From the NCBI RefSeq assembly GCF_029504395.1, contig NZ_JAQFIF010000010.1, forward strand, positions 86,526 to 150,525: 64,000 nucleotides of DNA, given 5' to 3'. Made by a program: the position numbers and the translations under genes. Positions 42,715 to 50,904 of this stretch are shown in pieces. Each line of letters begins with the position of its first letter. Within the stretch, counting starts at the first letter, position 1. Origin of the DNA: Arthrobacter sp. ES3-54. Its GTDB lineage: Bacteria > Actinomycetota > Actinomycetes > Actinomycetales > Micrococcaceae. Under the pieces are notes generated by a model that worked only from the letters and a program-made list of their open reading frames with translations, ran no database searches and was not told the DNA's origin.

Positions 42715-43189
42715 CACCGAAGGTTTGCGCATTGTCATCGGCAACGATGAGGCCGGCGTCGAATACAAGAATGCCCTGAAGGCCCTGCTCGAAGCCGACC
42801 CCCGCGTGGCGTCCGTGCTGGACATCGGCGTCGGCGCCGATGACTCCACCGCCTACCCGCATCTCGCCGTCAACGCGGCTAGGAAAGTGGCCGACGGCGA
42901 AGCCGACCGGGCGCTGCTGATCTGCGGAACCGGCCTGGGCGTGGCCATCGCGGCCAACAAGGTCCCCGGAATCCGTGCCGTCACCGCGCACGACAGCTAC
43001 TCCGTGGAACGCTCCGTCCTGAGCAACAACGCCCAGGTCCTCACCATGGGCCAGCGCGTCATCGGGCTGGAACTCGCCAAGAAGCTCGTGGGCGAATGGC
43101 TGAGCCACCGCTTCGACGAAAGCTCCTCCTCCGCCGCGAAGGTGGACGCCATCGGCTCCTACGAGTCCGACTACACGGAGGCTGACTGA
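42707..43189 (+). CDS. RpiB/LacAB-type sugar-phosphate isomerase
   Basis: 160 residues from the ATG at 42707; an ATG at 42692 is less well spaced. It overlaps the kinase end by 8 bases. Motifs: [30 protein letters not shown] with the catalytic Cys, and [20 protein letters not shown]. RpiB-fold enzymes interconvert aldose and ketose phosphates. In mycobacterial erythritol/threitol pathways RpiB-like DerI and EryI convert erythrulose phosphate to erythrose 4-phosphate. Ribose 5-phosphate isomerase is the generic alternative. Confidence 0.82.
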   Translation: MTDTEGLRIVIGNDEAGVEYKNALKALLEADPRVASVLDIGVGADDSTAYPHLAVNAARKVADGEADRALLICGTGLGVAIAANKVPGIRAVTAHDSYSVERSVLSNNAQVLTMGQRVIGLELAKKLVGEWLSHRFDESSSSAAKVDAIGSYESDYTEAD

Positions 43190-43191
43190 AC

Positions 43192-44160
43192 ATGACCGAG
43201 ACTCCGAACAGCTCGCGACGGATCGCCGTCGTCGGCTCCGGCTACATGGGCGGCGGGATCGCCCAGGTCCTGGCGCTTGGCGGCGCCCGGGTTGCCCTCG
43301 CGGACGTGTCCGCCGAAGTGGCGCAGAAGAACTACCAGCGGCTCCTGACCGAATCCGACGAATTCGTGGCCGCGGGTCTCTTCCCCGCAGGTTCCACCGC
43401 CATCCTGCAGCAAAACCTCTGGGCCGCCAAGGACATCGAGGAAGCCGTGGCCGACGCGGACTTCATCGAAGAAGCCGTCCCCGAGGTGATCGAGATCAAG
43501 CACCAGACCCTGGCCCGGATCAGCGCCGCCGCCCGGCCGGACGCCATCATCGGCTCCAACACCTCCACGATCTCCATCGCGGAGCTGTCCGAGCCGGTGA
43601 CCAACCCGGAACGCTTCCTGGGCGTGCACTTCTCCAACCCCTCGCCCTTCATCCCCGGCGTGGAAATCATCCCCCACGCCGGCACCTCGGCCGCCACCGT
43701 CGGCGCCGTCCGCGACCTCGTACACGCGGCCAACAAGCAGACCGCCGTCGTCAAGGACGTCACCGGATTCGTGCTCAACCGGCTCCAGTACGCCCTCTTC
43801 CACGAGGCCGCCCAGCTGGTGGAACAGGAAATCGCGACCGCGGAAGACATCGACACCCTGGTCCGCACCACCTTCGGCTTCCGGCTGCCGTTCTTCGGCC
43901 CCTTCGCGATCGCCGACATGGCAGGCCTGGACGTCTACAACTTCTGCTACAAGTCCCTGCAGACCGAATTCCCGGAACGGTTCGCCACCCCGAAGATCCT
44001 CACCGAGCTGGTGGAGGCCGGAAAGCTGGGCACCAAGACCGGGGCCGGCTTCCTCAACGTCCCCGCGGAGCGCACGCCGGAACTGATCGCCTACCGGAAC
44101 AAGGCCTACGTGGCCATGCAGAAGCTCATCGACGAGCTCGGCCCCGCTCCCATCAACTGA
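43192..44160 (+). CDS. 3-hydroxyacyl-CoA dehydrogenase-family oxidoreductase
   Basis: 322 residues, ATG two bases after the RpiB stop. NAD motif IAVVGSGYMGGGIAQVLALG, then EEAVPEVIEIKHQTLARI, SNTSTISIAEL and GVHFSNPSPFIPGVEIIP with the catalytic His. The C-terminal domain has KDVTGFVLNRLQYALFHEA. In this sugar operon it need not act on CoA esters: L-gulonate 3-dehydrogenase belongs to the same family. So it could oxidise a hydroxy-acid or polyol-derived acid. Substrate unproven. Confidence 0.82.
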   Translation: MTETPNSSRRIAVVGSGYMGGGIAQVLALGGARVALADVSAEVAQKNYQRLLTESDEFVAAGLFPAGSTAILQQNLWAAKDIEEAVADADFIEEAVPEVIEIKHQTLARISAAARPDAIIGSNTSTISIAELSEPVTNPERFLGVHFSNPSPFIPGVEIIPHAGTSAATVGAVRDLVHAANKQTAVVKDVTGFVLNRLQYALFHEAAQLVEQEIATAEDIDTLVRTTFGFRLPFFGPFAIADMAGLDVYNFCYKSLQTEFPERFATPKILTELVEAGKLGTKTGAGFLNVPAERTPELIAYRNKAYVAMQKLIDELGPAPIN

Positions 44161-44202
44161 CCTCCAACCGGGCACATCTGCGTGTTCTAAGTCGGGTGAC
44201 TA

Positions 44203-44230
44203 TTGCCTCACCGAGTGGTAAACCTAAACT
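44203..44230 (+). promoter_or_regulatory. candidate promoter of the MFS/SDR unit
   Basis: TTGCCT (44203-44208), a 16-base spacer, TAAACT (44225-44230), 47 bases before the MFS start. It lies in the 117-base gap that separates the MFS/SDR pair from the upstream operon. Confidence 0.45.
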
Positions 44231-44277
44231 GTTCCGCTGAGGAACCGGCGGGCTCGTTTCTGACAGCGAGGTGCACC

Positions 44278-45657
44278 ATGACTTCCATGAATCCTGCTAA
44301 TCAACTCGACGAGCTGGGCCAGCGCACTCTACGCAGGGCACGCCGCCGCATCATGCCGCTGATCGTCCTGCTCTACTTCATCGCGTATCTGGACCGGAAC
44401 AATGTCGGCTTCGCGAAGCTGACCATGAGCGAGGACATCGGCCTAAGCGCATCGGCCTATGGTCTCGGCGCAGGCATCTTCTTCCTCGGCTACGCGCTGC
44501 TGGAAATCCCGAGCAACGCTGGCATGTACAGGTTCGGCGCCCGCAAATGGATCGCCCGGATCCTCATCTCATGGGGCATTTTCGCCACGGCGATGTGCCT
44601 GGTGAACGGCGCGACCAGTTTCTACATCGTCCGGTTCCTGCTGGGCGCGGCCGAGGCAGGGTTCTTCCCGGCCATCCTCTTCTACCTGACGCTCTGGTTC
44701 CCGTCCGCGCAGCGCGTAACGGTGCTCGGCATCTTCATCCTCGCCCAGCCCGTCTCCAACGCCCTTGGCGCACCGGTGTCCGGCCTGCTGCTGCAGATGG
44801 ACGGCATCTGGGGCCTGCAGGGGTGGCAGTGGCTCTACATCGTTGAAGGCATCCCGGCTATTATCCTCGGCATCCTGACGCCAATCCTGATGACCGACCG
44901 CCCGAGCCACGCGCGTTGGCTGGCCGACGATGAGCGCGAGTGGCTGACCACGACCATGGACGATGAGCTTGCCCGACACCAGAAGGGGCAGCCGCATCAC
45001 TTCCTGGCCGGCCTCAAGGACCCGCGGACCATTGCCTACTCAGCGCTGTACTTCGGGCTGGTCTGCGGTATCTACGGCCTCGGGCTGTGGATGCCGACGA
45101 TCGTTGCCGCCCTGGGCGACTTCAGCACCACGCAGGTTGGCTTCATCGTTGCCATTCCCTACACGGTTGCTGCGGTTTTTGTGTACTTCTGGGGTAAGCG
45201 CTCGGACCGTACCGGCAACCGGGTCTTGCATGCGACCATCAGCATGGTCATGGCGGCCATCGGCCTCCTGGCTGCCGGCTACCTCGTCGAGGTCAACGCG
45301 GTCCTGGCGCTGTTGGCCCTGACGCTGGCGGCCATGGGTATTTACTCCGCTATCGCCCCGTTCCTGGCCATGCCCGCGACTGCCCTGGTCGGCGCCGCGG
45401 CAGCGGCCGGGCTGGCCATGGTGAATTCGCTCGGTAATCTGGGCGGGTTCGTGGCTCCCTTCGCCGTGGGGCTGTTCAATGACGCCACGGGAGACAACCG
45501 TTCCGGCCTCGTGTTCCTGTCAGCCTGCCTTGCCATCACGGCCGTCGCCACCTATCTCTACGCACGCAAGCGCCCGGAGGGACACGTGAAGCCGGGTACG
45601 CCGGCCACGGTCGGTGAGGAAGCTGTAGCTTCCGACGATTTCGACACCAAGAACTGA
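44278..45657 (+). CDS. MFS transporter, anion:cation symporter (ACS) family
   Basis: 459 residues from the ATG at 44278 behind GAGGTG. Twelve helices; helix 1 ends YLDRNNVGFAKL, the hallmark of the ACS group (phthalate, tartrate, hexuronate permeases). LLGAAEAGFFPAILFYLTLW is also typical. These import organic anions with protons. The position after the isomerase/kinase operon and before an SDR suggests uptake of the operon's substrate, possibly a sugar acid. An acid substrate would fit the dehydrogenase better than a neutral polyol. Confidence 0.85.
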   Translation: MTSMNPANQLDELGQRTLRRARRRIMPLIVLLYFIAYLDRNNVGFAKLTMSEDIGLSASAYGLGAGIFFLGYALLEIPSNAGMYRFGARKWIARILISWGIFATAMCLVNGATSFYIVRFLLGAAEAGFFPAILFYLTLWFPSAQRVTVLGIFILAQPVSNALGAPVSGLLLQMDGIWGLQGWQWLYIVEGIPAIILGILTPILMTDRPSHARWLADDEREWLTTTMDDELARHQKGQPHHFLAGLKDPRTIAYSALYFGLVCGIYGLGLWMPTIVAALGDFSTTQVGFIVAIPYTVAAVFVYFWGKRSDRTGNRVLHATISMVMAAIGLLAAGYLVEVNAVLALLALTLAAMGIYSAIAPFLAMPATALVGAAAAAGLAMVNSLGNLGGFVAPFAVGLFNDATGDNRSGLVFLSACLAITAVATYLYARKRPEGHVKPGTPATVGEEAVASDDFDTKN

Positions 45658-45684
45658 CCATCAGGCGACGAGGGGCTAAGGACC

Positions 45685-46461
45685 ATGACTCGGCAAGCAG
45701 CGTTTCCGTCCGGCCGGACCGCGGTGCTCACCGGCGCCGCCTCTCCCCGCGGCATCGGACGGGCGACGGCGGAATTGCTCGCCAGCGGAGGCTGGGCCGT
45801 TGCGATTCTGGATATCGACGGCGACGCGGCGCGGAAGGCTGCGGCGGAAATCGCCGACGTCTACGGTGTCGCCGCAGTCGGTGTGGGCGCGGACGTGTCC
45901 GATCCGGCCGCCGTCAACGCTGCCATCGACGAGGTCGAGTCAACGCTGCCGCCGATCATTGGCCTGGCCAACCTGGCAGGCATCAGCTCCCCCACGGAGT
46001 TCATGGACGAGACCCTCGAGGCCTGGGAGCGGGTGTTCAAGATCAACATGACTGGCACTTTCCTAGTCACGCAGCGGGTCCTTGGGGGCATGATCGAGCG
46101 GAAGCTGGGCAGGATCGTGAGCGTCTCCTCCATCTCCGCCCAGCGCGGAGGCGGCACCTACTCCAAGGTCGCCTACAGTGCTTCGAAGGCTGCCATCATC
46201 GGCTTCACCAGGGCCCTGGCGCGGGAAATGGGCCAGCATGGAATCACGGTCAACTGTGTTGCTCCGGGTCCCGTGGACACCGACATCATGGGCGGAACAC
46301 TGACCGAAGAGCGGAAGGCCGCCATGTCAGCCGACATCTTGGTGGGCCGGGTGGGAACCGTGCGCGACATCGCCGCGCTGCTGGTGTTCCTGCTGGGCGA
46401 GGACGCCGGCTTCATCACGGCCGCGACGTATGACATCAACGGAGGCCTGCAGATTTCCTGA
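45685..46461 (+). CDS. SDR-family dehydrogenase
   Basis: 258 residues. TGAASPRGIGRATAELL is the cofactor motif, followed by DVSD, NLAGIS, the Ser in RIVSVSSISAQ, YSASK, and the PG motif CVAPGPVDTDIMGG. A classical SDR as used for polyols and hydroxy acids (FabG-like). It follows the MFS gene by 27 bases and probably carries out the first oxidation or reduction of the imported compound. Confidence 0.87.
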   Translation: MTRQAAFPSGRTAVLTGAASPRGIGRATAELLASGGWAVAILDIDGDAARKAAAEIADVYGVAAVGVGADVSDPAAVNAAIDEVESTLPPIIGLANLAGISSPTEFMDETLEAWERVFKINMTGTFLVTQRVLGGMIERKLGRIVSVSSISAQRGGGTYSKVAYSASKAAIIGFTRALAREMGQHGITVNCVAPGPVDTDIMGGTLTEERKAAMSADILVGRVGTVRDIAALLVFLLGEDAGFITAATYDINGGLQIS

Positions 46462-46509
46462 AGGCAGCGACGCGAAGGGCCGTATCACTCTATGGAGTGG
46501 GCTGCAGCC

Positions 46510-47088
46510 CTAGACGGCAGCCATGACCGGCTCGCCGTTGAAGTATTCGAGCTGCCAGCCGTCGACGGCATGGTGGTGGGCAAGGTTGAGCACGGCGTTG
46601 TCGATGCGTTCCAGCGTGCGGCCGATCGCGCGGCTCAGGCTCACCCGCAGGAGCGTACCGTGGGCGACGGCCAGGACGCGGCGGCCGTGGAACTCCTCGG
46701 CCAGCGATTCCAGGGCGGCCAACCCGCGGCGGGCTGCCTCGTCCTCGCCTTCCGCGCCGCGGAAACCACCGGGGATGCGCAGTGCGTCCAGTTCCGGGCC
46801 GTCCTGCAGGCCCTCCGCGGGTCCGAAGCTGCGCTCGGCGAGCTCCGGCACGCGCCGGGCAACGCTGAGGCCCAGCCCGGCGGCAATGAGGTCGGCGGTT
46901 TCCGCCGCACGGCTCAGCGGCGAGGACACGATCGCGTCCCACTCGTAGCCGGACAGGGCGGCGACGGCATCGCGCGCCTGGCCGCGGCCGACGTCGTTCA
47001 GCGGAATGTCGGTGGATCCCTGCAGCCGGCGCTCCGCGTTCCAGTCCGTCTGGCCGTGGCGGACAAGGGCAAACGTCGTAAAAGTCAT
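46510..47088 (-). CDS. histidine phosphatase family protein
   Basis: 192 residues from the ATG at 47088; an ATG at 47097 is the alternative. Motif FALVRHGQTDWNAERRLQG with the phospho-acceptor His, SSPLSRAAETA, the acid ELAERSFGPAEG and VLAVAHGTLLRV. The family includes phosphoglycerate mutase-like and alpha-ribazole phosphatase enzymes. It is convergent with the SDR gene. Substrate unknown. Confidence 0.87.
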   Translation of the reverse strand: MTFTTFALVRHGQTDWNAERRLQGSTDIPLNDVGRGQARDAVAALSGYEWDAIVSSPLSRAAETADLIAAGLGLSVARRVPELAERSFGPAEGLQDGPELDALRIPGGFRGAEGEDEAARRGLAALESLAEEFHGRRVLAVAHGTLLRVSLSRAIGRTLERIDNAVLNLAHHHAVDGWQLEYFNGEPVMAAV

Positions 47089-47159
47089 GCCTTCCATTCT
47101 GCCCTGCGGGCGGACAGGCCCCGTCATCAGCGAGACACCAGCAGGTCATCATCGTGGAG

Positions 47160-47912
47160 CTATCCGGCAGGGCCCGACTGCGCGGCGTAGGCGGTGGCCC
47201 GGTCGCGGACGTGGGCCACGTAGGAATCCGACTGGTTGTAGGAGTAGATGGCGTCCGTCCAGCCCGCGGCGGTGGTGAGATCACCGCCGTGGACGCATAG
47301 GTACGAGGCGGCACTTAGCGCGGCGTCGTCGATGTTGAACGGGTCGGCTTTTCCGTCACCGTTCCCGTCCCGCCCGGCGAGCTGCCAGGTGGAGGGGATG
47401 AACTGCATGGGTCCGACGGCGTGATCCCACTGGGCGTCGCCGTCCAGGGAGCCGGCGTCCGTATCAGGGATCGCGGCAAAACCGTCGCCGTTGAGGCTCG
47501 GACCGACAATTGGCCCACTCGCCTGGCCGGCGCTGGTCAGGCTTCCGCCGCCGTAGGTTCCGTGGCCGGATTCGACGAAGCCGACGGCCGCCACTGTATT
47601 CCAGCCGATGCCGCACGCCGGCGCGGACTCGTTGGCTGCACCCGCCGCAGCCACGTAGGCCTGAAGCGCACGGGCAGGGATGCCGGTCTTCGCGGCGGCA
47701 TGGATGAGCCACTGGGCGTCCGTGCTTCGGGTTATGTTCACCGCGGAGGTGATGCCGGCGGAAAGCGTTTCGAGTTTCGCCTCCGCCCGGGGCGGTGGTG
47801 GCAGGGCCCCGCGGGTCTCCGCGCCGGAGAATTGCAGTGCCCAAAACAAGAACCCGGTTATAACGCAAAACGCGAACAGGCCGAGCACTGTCAGGCGCTT
47901 CAGGTGGAGCAT
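47160..47912 (-). CDS. lytic murein transglycosylase-like protein
   Basis: 250 residues. An N-terminal membrane anchor (LTVLGLFAFCVITGFLFWAL) exposes the domain outside. The SLT/MltB-like core has VAAVGFVESGHGTYGG, where the Glu is probably catalytic. It also has HAVGPMQFIPSTWQLAGRDG and a D-rich segment NGDGKADPFNIDDA, ending in the repeat AIYSYNQSDSYVAHV. It should cleave peptidoglycan glycan strands. Divergence from the next gene is limited: the DUF4193 gene lies on the same strand 94 bases upstream. Confidence 0.85.
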   Translation of the reverse strand: MLHLKRLTVLGLFAFCVITGFLFWALQFSGAETRGALPPPPRAEAKLETLSAGITSAVNITRSTDAQWLIHAAAKTGIPARALQAYVAAAGAANESAPACGIGWNTVAAVGFVESGHGTYGGGSLTSAGQASGPIVGPSLNGDGFAAIPDTDAGSLDGDAQWDHAVGPMQFIPSTWQLAGRDGNGDGKADPFNIDDAALSAASYLCVHGGDLTTAAGWTDAIYSYNQSDSYVAHVRDRATAYAAQSGPAG

Positions 47913-48006
47913 GGACTAGTTGGACCTGCCGTAAACGGCGCCGATCCGCTGATCCGGAGCTGTGCCGGAAATCGCCCCGGTGCCGCACCCACGCGGCGCC
48001 ATAGTC

Positions 48007-48309
48007 CTAGCCCTCACAGTCGACGCAGTAAGTGTGGCCGTTCTTTTCGCGTGCCACTTGGGACCGGTGCCGGACCAGGAAACAGGAGTAGCAGGTGAAT
48101 TCGTCCTGCGCCTGCGGGATGACCTGTACGACGAGTTCCTCGGCGACGAATTCACCGCCGGGTGTGATCGAATCGTCAAAGGCGTCAGTCTCATCCATCT
48201 CGCGGACAACGCTGCGGGCATCCGGGGCGTTGGCGGATTGCAGCGCCTGCAGGGAACTATCCTGCGACTCCTTGACGTCGGATCGGACTTCGTCGTAATC
48301 GGTTGCCAC
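48007..48309 (-). CDS. DUF4193 zinc-ribbon protein, copy 2
   Basis: 100 residues from the GTG at 48309, the position that matches the start of copy 1. An in-frame ATG at 48324 is possible. Nearly the same sequence as the product of 21809-22111 (DYDEVRSDVKESQD; CYSCFLVRHRSQ ... YCVDCEG). The two CxxC pairs form a zinc ribbon. It is upstream of the lytic transglycosylase gene. Function unknown. Confidence 0.85.
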   Translation of the reverse strand: MATDYDEVRSDVKESQDSSLQALQSANAPDARSVVREMDETDAFDDSITPGGEFVAEELVVQVIPQAQDEFTCYSCFLVRHRSQVAREKNGHTYCVDCEG

Positions 48310-48593
48310 GGGGGTGACTCTCATTCCTATGTTTTGTTCTGACGGGAAGCCAACGTACACCATTACGCGCGCCCCTGCGTCATCTGAACTAAGCGTGGAC
48401 AACAAGTTCGTTCCCGCTGTGCACACCGTCCACCACCTCACGCGGCTTCTGGATCCAAGGTTTGTCCCGGGTGTGCGGGGATATTCTGTGGTCGGCGACC
48501 GAGTGCAGGGTGCAACTGCGGGACCGCATCACCCAGCATCATCGGTTCCATGTTTGGACAAGAAAGTCGTTTGACGTCAGAGGACGGTTGGCC

Positions 48594-49178
48594 GTGGACG
48601 CTGGATTCGCAGGAGCACTCGCGCGATCCGCCGCGGCCGGGCTCCTGCTGGCCGCCTTCGCCACGGTCCTTGCCCCGGCGTCACCGGCTGCCGCACACGA
48701 CATCATCGAGGCTACCGAACCCGCCGGCGGGTCCACGGTCGCGTCCGTTCCGCTAACCGTTCGACTGACGTTCATGCACACCCCGATCGCCTTGGGCTCC
48801 CGGATCCTGATCCAGGACGAGACCGGCACAAACCAGTCCGACGGTCCCGTCGTCGTCATCGATAACCACGTCACCCAGGCCGTAAAAGCCGGTGCACCCG
48901 CGGGCCGCTACACGGTGGCGTGGCGGGTGGTGTCCGCGGATTCCCACCCGATCGATGGGACCTTCGCCTTCACCGCCGGTGCGGCAGGCGGAACGGGACA
49001 GCCAGGCACGGCTTCCATTCCGGCAGCCGCGCTTCCGGCCCCGAAAGCCGCGGCACCGGTGGCGCCGCCGTGGGGCTTGGCCGCCGGCGGTGCCGTGCTC
49101 GCGGTGGGACTGGCCGGAACAGCCCTTCACGTCCGGCGCCGGCTGGCCGTGAACGACGCCGACGGTCCAGTTTCGTGA
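48594..49178 (+). CDS. copC: CopC-domain copper-binding protein
   Basis: 194 residues from the GTG at 48594 behind GAGGACGG. The signal peptide is cleaved after AAA (residue 34), leaving H35 as the new N-terminus (AHDIIEATEPAGG), the Cu(II)-binding arrangement of CopC. The beta-sandwich has VPLTVRLTF and YTVAWRVVSADSHPIDGTFA with a second His ligand. An Ala/Pro-rich linker and a C-terminal helix (GLAAGGAVLAVGLAGTAL) anchor it to the membrane. First gene of a copper cluster. Confidence 0.88.
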   Translation: MDAGFAGALARSAAAGLLLAAFATVLAPASPAAAHDIIEATEPAGGSTVASVPLTVRLTFMHTPIALGSRILIQDETGTNQSDGPVVVIDNHVTQAVKAGAPAGRYTVAWRVVSADSHPIDGTFAFTAGAAGGTGQPGTASIPAAALPAPKAAAPVAPPWGLAAGGAVLAVGLAGTALHVRRRLAVNDADGPVS

Positions 49179-49266
49179 TCACCCGGCGCGGGTGCCACGA
49201 CGCGGGCGGCCAGTAGAATGTGGATCTCGGTCCCCCGATCCGGGGACCCGGAAAGGACCGCTCACG

Positions 49267-49878
49267 ATGGCGCGCGCTTCCTTCCGGCTTTTCCGCACCG
49301 GGCTGATCGGATCCCTCATCGTGGCGCTGGCAGCCGGCGGGCACCTGGCCGGCGGCGGGCGGCTGCCCGAGCCGGCGATCGTGACGGCGCTGTGTGCCGT
49401 GGCGATGGTCCCGGTGGCGGTCCTGACCCGCTTCCGCCTGAACTTTATCGCCCTGGCCGGCCTCCTCGGCGTGGGGCAATTGTGGCTGCACTGGTCGTTC
49501 GGCGCGCTGTCCGCCGCGGCGCCCGTGAGCGTGTCCGCACGGACGGCCAACAACCATCCGGGCCACGCGGCGGCGGTGATTCCTCCGGAGATGCTCCACC
49601 CGTCCATGGCGGTGTCCGCGGCCGACATGGGCGGGGCCATGTTCACTGCCCACGCGGTGGCGACCCTCGGCACGGCCCTGCTGCTGGCCCGTGGCGAGCG
49701 GGCGCTGTCCGCGCTGGGCTCCTGGCTGCGCCCGCTCGTGCAGCTGCCGGAACCTGTCAGCCTGGTGCCGATGCGCGCCGCCGGGCCCTGCACGGTCTTC
49801 CTTACCCTGCCGAGGGTCCGGGTGGGCCGCCGGCTGCCGACCCGGCGCGGCCCCCCGGAGCCGGCGCCCGCCGCCTGA
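49267..49878 (+). CDS. membrane protein with His/Met-rich loop, copper cluster
   Basis: 203 residues from the ATG at 49267. Four or five hydrophobic helices. Between helices 3 and 4 lies a loop rich in His and Met (NNHPGHAA; PPEMLHPSMAV; ADMGGAMFTAH), as expected for metal handling. It lies between copC and the ycnI-type gene on the same strand, so a role in copper transfer or uptake is inferred. It is not a CopD by sequence as far as I can see. Confidence 0.7.
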   Translation: MARASFRLFRTGLIGSLIVALAAGGHLAGGGRLPEPAIVTALCAVAMVPVAVLTRFRLNFIALAGLLGVGQLWLHWSFGALSAAAPVSVSARTANNHPGHAAAVIPPEMLHPSMAVSAADMGGAMFTAHAVATLGTALLLARGERALSALGSWLRPLVQLPEPVSLVPMRAAGPCTVFLTLPRVRVGRRLPTRRGPPEPAPAA

Positions 49879-49995
49879 CACCATCCCCTTTCACACCCGG
49901 ACGGGGACGGCAGGCGGCCACCCGCCGCCACTGCCGGACGGACACCGCACCGCCCGGTCCCCACCCGTTCATTCCTTTGTGAAAGGCACCTTGCC

Positions 49996-50763
49996 ATGAA
50001 ATCCTCCCTCCGCCGTACCCTCAAGACCGCCGCGGCCGCCACGATGACCGCCGCCCTGCTCGCCGCCGGCGCGGCCGCCGCGTCCGCCCACGTCCACGTG
50101 GACTCCGATGACCCGGCCGCGGGCGGCTACAGCCACCTGACGTTCAATGTCCCCAACGAGTCCGCCACGGCCAAGACCAGCAAACTCGAGGTCACGCTGC
50201 CCACCGACACCCCGTTCACCTCGGTGTCGGTGAAGCCCGTCGAGGGCTGGAAGGCCGTGGTCAGCACCAGCGATCTGCCCAAGCCGGTCACCATCGCCGG
50301 CGCCACCGTCACCAAGGCCCCCAGCTCCGTGGTCTGGACCGCCGACGCCGCCCACCAGATCGGCCCGAACGAATACCAGGCGTTCTCCCTGTCCGTGGGA
50401 GTCCTGCCGGATGCCGGCACCACGGTGACGCTGCCCACGTCCCAGACCTACACCGACGGGACGATCGTGAAGTGGGACGAGAAGACGGTCGAAGGCCAGG
50501 CAGAACCCGAACACCCTGCCCCCTCATTCGTAACCACGGCCAAAGACGCCGAACCCGCTGCTGCAGCAGCGGCCCCGGCAACGGTAGTACCGGCAGCGTC
50601 CCCGGAAACAACACCGGCGCCGGCGGCCGCCCCGGCCGCGGCAGCAAGCACCTCAAGTGATGCCGGCTCCGTGGCCGGCTGGATCGGGATGGCAGCAGGA
50701 CTGATCGGGCTCGCCGCGGGCCTGACCACACTGGCCCGCACCCGCCCGTCCCGGGCCAAATAA
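49996..50763 (+). CDS. YcnI-family (DUF1775) copper-binding protein
   Basis: 255 residues. The signal peptide is cleaved after ASA, leaving H32 (HVHVDSDDPAAGGYS), the copper-binding N-terminus of YcnI. The DUF1775 domain (~32-175) has YSHLTFNVPNESATAKTSKL and FTSVSVKPVEGWKA. An Ala/Pro-rich linker leads to a C-terminal helix (IGMAAGLIGLAAGLTTLA). Together with CopC it forms an extracytoplasmic copper module, as in ycnK-ycnI-ycnJ of Bacillus. A strong hairpin follows. Confidence 0.87.
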   Translation: MKSSLRRTLKTAAAATMTAALLAAGAAAASAHVHVDSDDPAAGGYSHLTFNVPNESATAKTSKLEVTLPTDTPFTSVSVKPVEGWKAVVSTSDLPKPVTIAGATVTKAPSSVVWTADAAHQIGPNEYQAFSLSVGVLPDAGTTVTLPTSQTYTDGTIVKWDEKTVEGQAEPEHPAPSFVTTAKDAEPAAAAAAPATVVPAASPETTPAPAAAPAAAASTSSDAGSVAGWIGMAAGLIGLAAGLTTLARTRPSRAK

Positions 50764-50838
50764 CCAGGCCAAAAAGCCCAGGTAGATCACCCTCCGCCGA
50801 CCCGCCCTTCCCATAACGCCCGCCGGCAACCGGCGCAC

Positions 50839-50874
50839 TGAGGCCCCGGACAGCCATTGCTGTCCGGGGCCTCA
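50839..50874. terminator. perfect 16-bp hairpin between convergent genes
   Basis: TGAGGCCCCGGACAGC (50839-50854) and GCTGTCCGGGGCCTCA (50859-50874) with loop CATT, in the gap between the YcnI-type gene and the convergent monooxygenase gene. Serves both strands. Confidence 0.8.
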
Positions 50875-50904
50875 CGTCAGATGGGGATCGGCGCCGCGAC
50901 CTCA

